Positions 62,116 to 64,000 of a stretch of 64,000 nt of DNA are shown here, piece by piece. The DNA lies in assembly GCF_004345605.1 (NCBI RefSeq), contig NZ_SLVY01000006.1:124001-188000 (forward strand). The letters are read 5' to 3'. The stretch's first letter is position 1; the number at the start of each line of letters is the position of its first letter. The notes under the pieces are model-generated. The model did not search any database and was not told the DNA's origin. It worked only from the letters and a program-made list of their open reading frames with translations. The DNA is from Rhodococcus sp. SMB37. GTDB taxonomy: Bacteria; Actinomycetota; Actinomycetes; Mycobacteriales; Mycobacteriaceae. The translations under genes and the position numbers were made by a program.

Positions 62116-63486
62116 ATGACACTGCAAGAAACGAGGACGAGCGCAGTGGGAGAGCAGCCCACTACGCAACCGCAGCACGCCACAGAACGCCCGGCGGAGG
62201 TTCCCCAGCGCCCGGGGCAGATGACAGTGGCGGGTGTCCTCGGATTGTTCACCGATGGCACTGCGCCGCTGCGGATTACAGCGTTCGATGGCAGTGGGGT
62301 GGGTCCGCAGGACGCTCCGGTCGGCATTCATGTCAAAAGCCGGCGGGCGCTGGCGTACCTGGTGCAGGCGCCCGGCGAGCTGGGTCTGACCCGGGCGTAC
62401 GTGTCCGGGGATCTGAACCTGCTCGGTGCGCATCCCGGCGACCCGTATCCGCTACTCAAAGCGGCGATCGCGTTCCGTGAGGTCCGTCGTCCGTCGGCGG
62501 CCGAGTTGGTCGAGGCGGCAAGGGTATTGGGACGCGACGTCCTGCGACCGGTTGCGCCGCCTCCGCAGGAGCTGGTGCCCGGGTGGCGGCGGCGCCTGCA
62601 CGGCCTCACGCACTCCAAGGCTCGCGATGCTGAGGTGATCCATCATCACTACGACGTCTCGAATGCGTTCTATGAGCGGATGCTCGGCCCCTCGATGACC
62701 TACACCTGCGGGGTCTACACGACGCCGGAGACGACCCTCGAGGATGCCCAGGACCGCAAGTACCAGCTGATCTTCGACAAGCTGGGACTGCGCGAGGGGG
62801 ATCGGCTGCTCGACATCGGCTGCGGGTGGGGCGGTATGGCCAGGTACGCAGCCGCACGGGGCATCCGGGTCCTGGGTGTCACCCTCGCGGCCGAGCAGGT
62901 CGAATGGGCACGCCAGGCCACCGAGGACGCGGGATTGTCGGACCTGGTGGAGATCCGCCACTCCGACTACCGCGATGTGCCCGAAACCGGGTTCGACGCC
63001 ATCACCAGCATCGGCATGACCGAGCACATCGGTGTCGGCCAGTACCCGACGTACTTCGGGTTCTTCCGCGACCATCTGACGCCGGGCGGCCGGATGATGG
63101 TCCACACCATCACCCGCGCCCGCAATGATGTGCGCGGCCGTGGCCGTGCACTCATGGACCGCTACGTGTTTCCTGATGGTGAGCTGACCGGTTCGGGGCG
63201 TCTGATCAGCGAAATCCAGAACATCGGGCTCGAGGTCGTGCACGAGGAGTGCCTACGGCCGCACTACGCATTCACGCTGCGGGACTGGGCGCGTAATCTG
63301 CGTGACCACTGGGACGAGGCGGTCGCGGAGGTTGGTGAAGGCACGGCCCGTGTGTGGGGCCTGATGCTGGCCGGTGGGCGGATCGGCATGGAACGCGGAT
63401 ACCTTCAACATCACCAGATTCTTGCGGTGAAGCCACTGGACGGAGGCGGGACCAGTCTCCCACTCGGCCAGTGGTGGACCCGCTAA
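62116..63486 (+). CDS. cfa: cyclopropane-fatty-acyl-phospholipid synthase
   Basis: 456 residues. SAM-dependent enzyme that methylenates cis-unsaturated acyl chains of membrane phospholipids. After an N-terminal lipid-side domain, SKARDAEVIHHHYDVSNAFY, then YTCGVYTTPETTLEDAQDRK, LLDIGCGWGGMARYAA (SAM motif I), TSIGMTEHIGVGQYPTYF and RDWARNLRDHWDEA are CFA/CMAS landmarks, including the catalytic Glu-His (TEHIG). GAGGGGAAGTA precedes the ATG. It resembles actinobacterial UfaA/Cfa rather than mycolic-acid cyclopropane synthases in length (those are about 290 residues). Confidence 0.92.
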   Translation: MTLQETRTSAVGEQPTTQPQHATERPAEVPQRPGQMTVAGVLGLFTDGTAPLRITAFDGSGVGPQDAPVGIHVKSRRALAYLVQAPGELGLTRAYVSGDLNLLGAHPGDPYPLLKAAIAFREVRRPSAAELVEAARVLGRDVLRPVAPPPQELVPGWRRRLHGLTHSKARDAEVIHHHYDVSNAFYERMLGPSMTYTCGVYTTPETTLEDAQDRKYQLIFDKLGLREGDRLLDIGCGWGGMARYAAARGIRVLGVTLAAEQVEWARQATEDAGLSDLVEIRHSDYRDVPETGFDAITSIGMTEHIGVGQYPTYFGFFRDHLTPGGRMMVHTITRARNDVRGRGRALMDRYVFPDGELTGSGRLISEIQNIGLEVVHEECLRPHYAFTLRDWARNLRDHWDEAVAEVGEGTARVWGLMLAGGRIGMERGYLQHHQILAVKPLDGGGTSLPLGQWWTR

Positions 63487-63505
63487 AAGCGGAGGGAAGA
63501 ACACA

Positions 63506-63832
63506 ATGACACAGGTAGAGGCGTTTTACACAGCAGAAGAGCTGGTCGCGCTCGGGTACGCAGAGGAAGGGCTGCGGGAGGTGTTCGGCGACCCGGACAC
63601 TACTGCTGCCGGCGAGGACCGCTGGTCACAAGAGACTGTCATCGCGATTGAGCGCGATGTCCTTGCTCCCGCTGCGCGCATCATCTTCGGCGCCTTCGCG
63701 CCGGACCTCGAAACCCGAGTGGGGATGATCGCGGGTGGTCTGAAGTTCGGGTGGCCACAGATGGAGCAGTTGATGGGGCGCGTGCAGGTACGCGCCGACG
63801 CCGACAGGGAGGGCGCCCTCAGCACACGCTGA
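63506..63832 (+). CDS. hypothetical protein downstream of cfa
   Basis: 108 residues; no family recognised. Acidic and helical (AFYTAEELVALGYAEEGLRE, VLAPAARIIFGAFAPDLETR), without signal peptide. It starts 19 bp after the cfa stop behind GGAGGGAAGAAC and should be co-transcribed with it. Confidence 0.75.
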   Translation: MTQVEAFYTAEELVALGYAEEGLREVFGDPDTTAAGEDRWSQETVIAIERDVLAPAARIIFGAFAPDLETRVGMIAGGLKFGWPQMEQLMGRVQVRADADREGALSTR

Positions 63833-63866
63833 GCCTTCACCACCCGGTGGGGGTCTCACGGACACA

Positions 63867-63911
63867 ACCCAAAAGGTCTGGTCGAACTTCGTTCGACCAG
63901 ACCTTTTGGGT
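63867..63911 (+). terminator. long perfect hairpin ending the cfa operon
   Basis: Two 21-bp arms (beginning ACCCAAAAGG and ending CCTTTTGGGT) pair perfectly around a 3-base TTC loop. The A-run and T-run at the stem base would end transcripts from both sides. It lies 34 bp after the last gene. Confidence 0.8.
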
Positions 63912-64000
63912 ATTCGTAGTTCAGGAAGCCTTACTCCCTACCGTGGTTCGGGGCACGGTACGTCAACGATGATTAGGTGTCGGACCGCCTTCCAGCGAGA

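Noticed and set aside
63867-63911. The 45-bp perfect hairpin could be a transposon end or a recombination site.
   Set aside because: Its position 34 bp after an operon and A/T runs at the stem base fit a bidirectional terminator better.

Overview
The window is GC-rich DNA (about 65-68% G+C outside one island) with GTG, TTG and probably CTG starts, strong GGAGG-type ribosome sites and densely overlapping genes. Protein content (FtsK-type coupling ATPase, VirB4-type ATPase, a cyclopropane-fatty-acid synthase, a pRiA4b ORF-3 family protein) fits a mycolic-acid actinobacterium such as Rhodococcus, Gordonia or Nocardia. It is accessory DNA: a conjugative plasmid or integrative element joined to a mosaic of toxin-antitoxin modules, defence genes and broken insertion sequences. 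No replication gene, integrase or relaxase was recognised.

Layout. 1-9393 is a leftward conjugation operon: small two-TM proteins, a VirB4 ATPase, a VirB6-like membrane protein, VirB8-like anchored proteins and a three-domain cell-wall hydrolase, four of whose junctions are start/stop overlaps. 9394-10620 is a repeat-rich non-coding segment (candidate oriT, oriV or control region). 10621-17251 runs rightward with an FtsK-like coupling ATPase, a ParA-like ATPase and exported or anchored proteins. 17.3-27.6 kb is a rightward block of maintenance and small accessory genes: two toxin-antitoxin loci (one toxin truncated), an AlpA-like regulator, a DUF3560 protein, a DnaQ-like exonuclease, folD behind a ZTP riboswitch, a HicA-like toxin, an N-formylglutamate amidohydrolase and a GNAT-like protein. 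Two repeated non-coding signals run through this part and recur near 41 kb: a 30-bp promoter/operator and a 24-bp intergenic element with eight copies.

27.8-34.5 kb is a defence-like island: a DUF1016 PDDEXK nuclease, a DUF262/DUF1524 GmrSD-type protein and an unrecognised 762-residue protein with a zinc ribbon and a PDDEXK-like motif; the last two are visibly lower in G+C. 34.5-45.7 kb is a graveyard of mobile DNA: a truncated IS3, a frameshifted gene, a group II intron whose reverse transcriptase is frameshifted, an Mrr-like pseudogene, and an IS3 split by an IS110 element. 45.7-51.4 kb holds a Phd-RelE pair, a decayed second copy of the formylglutamate amidohydrolase and a pRiA4b ORF-3 protein. 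51.4-55.2 kb is almost gene-free but carries repeated perfect palindromes. 55.2-59.5 kb stacks three more toxin-antitoxin modules (Xre-RES, HEPN-MNT, DUF6036-type nucleotidyltransferase). The right end has a PadR regulator, an intact IS5-family element, an IS3 remnant and a cyclopropane-fatty-acid synthase operon ending at a 21-bp-stem hairpin.
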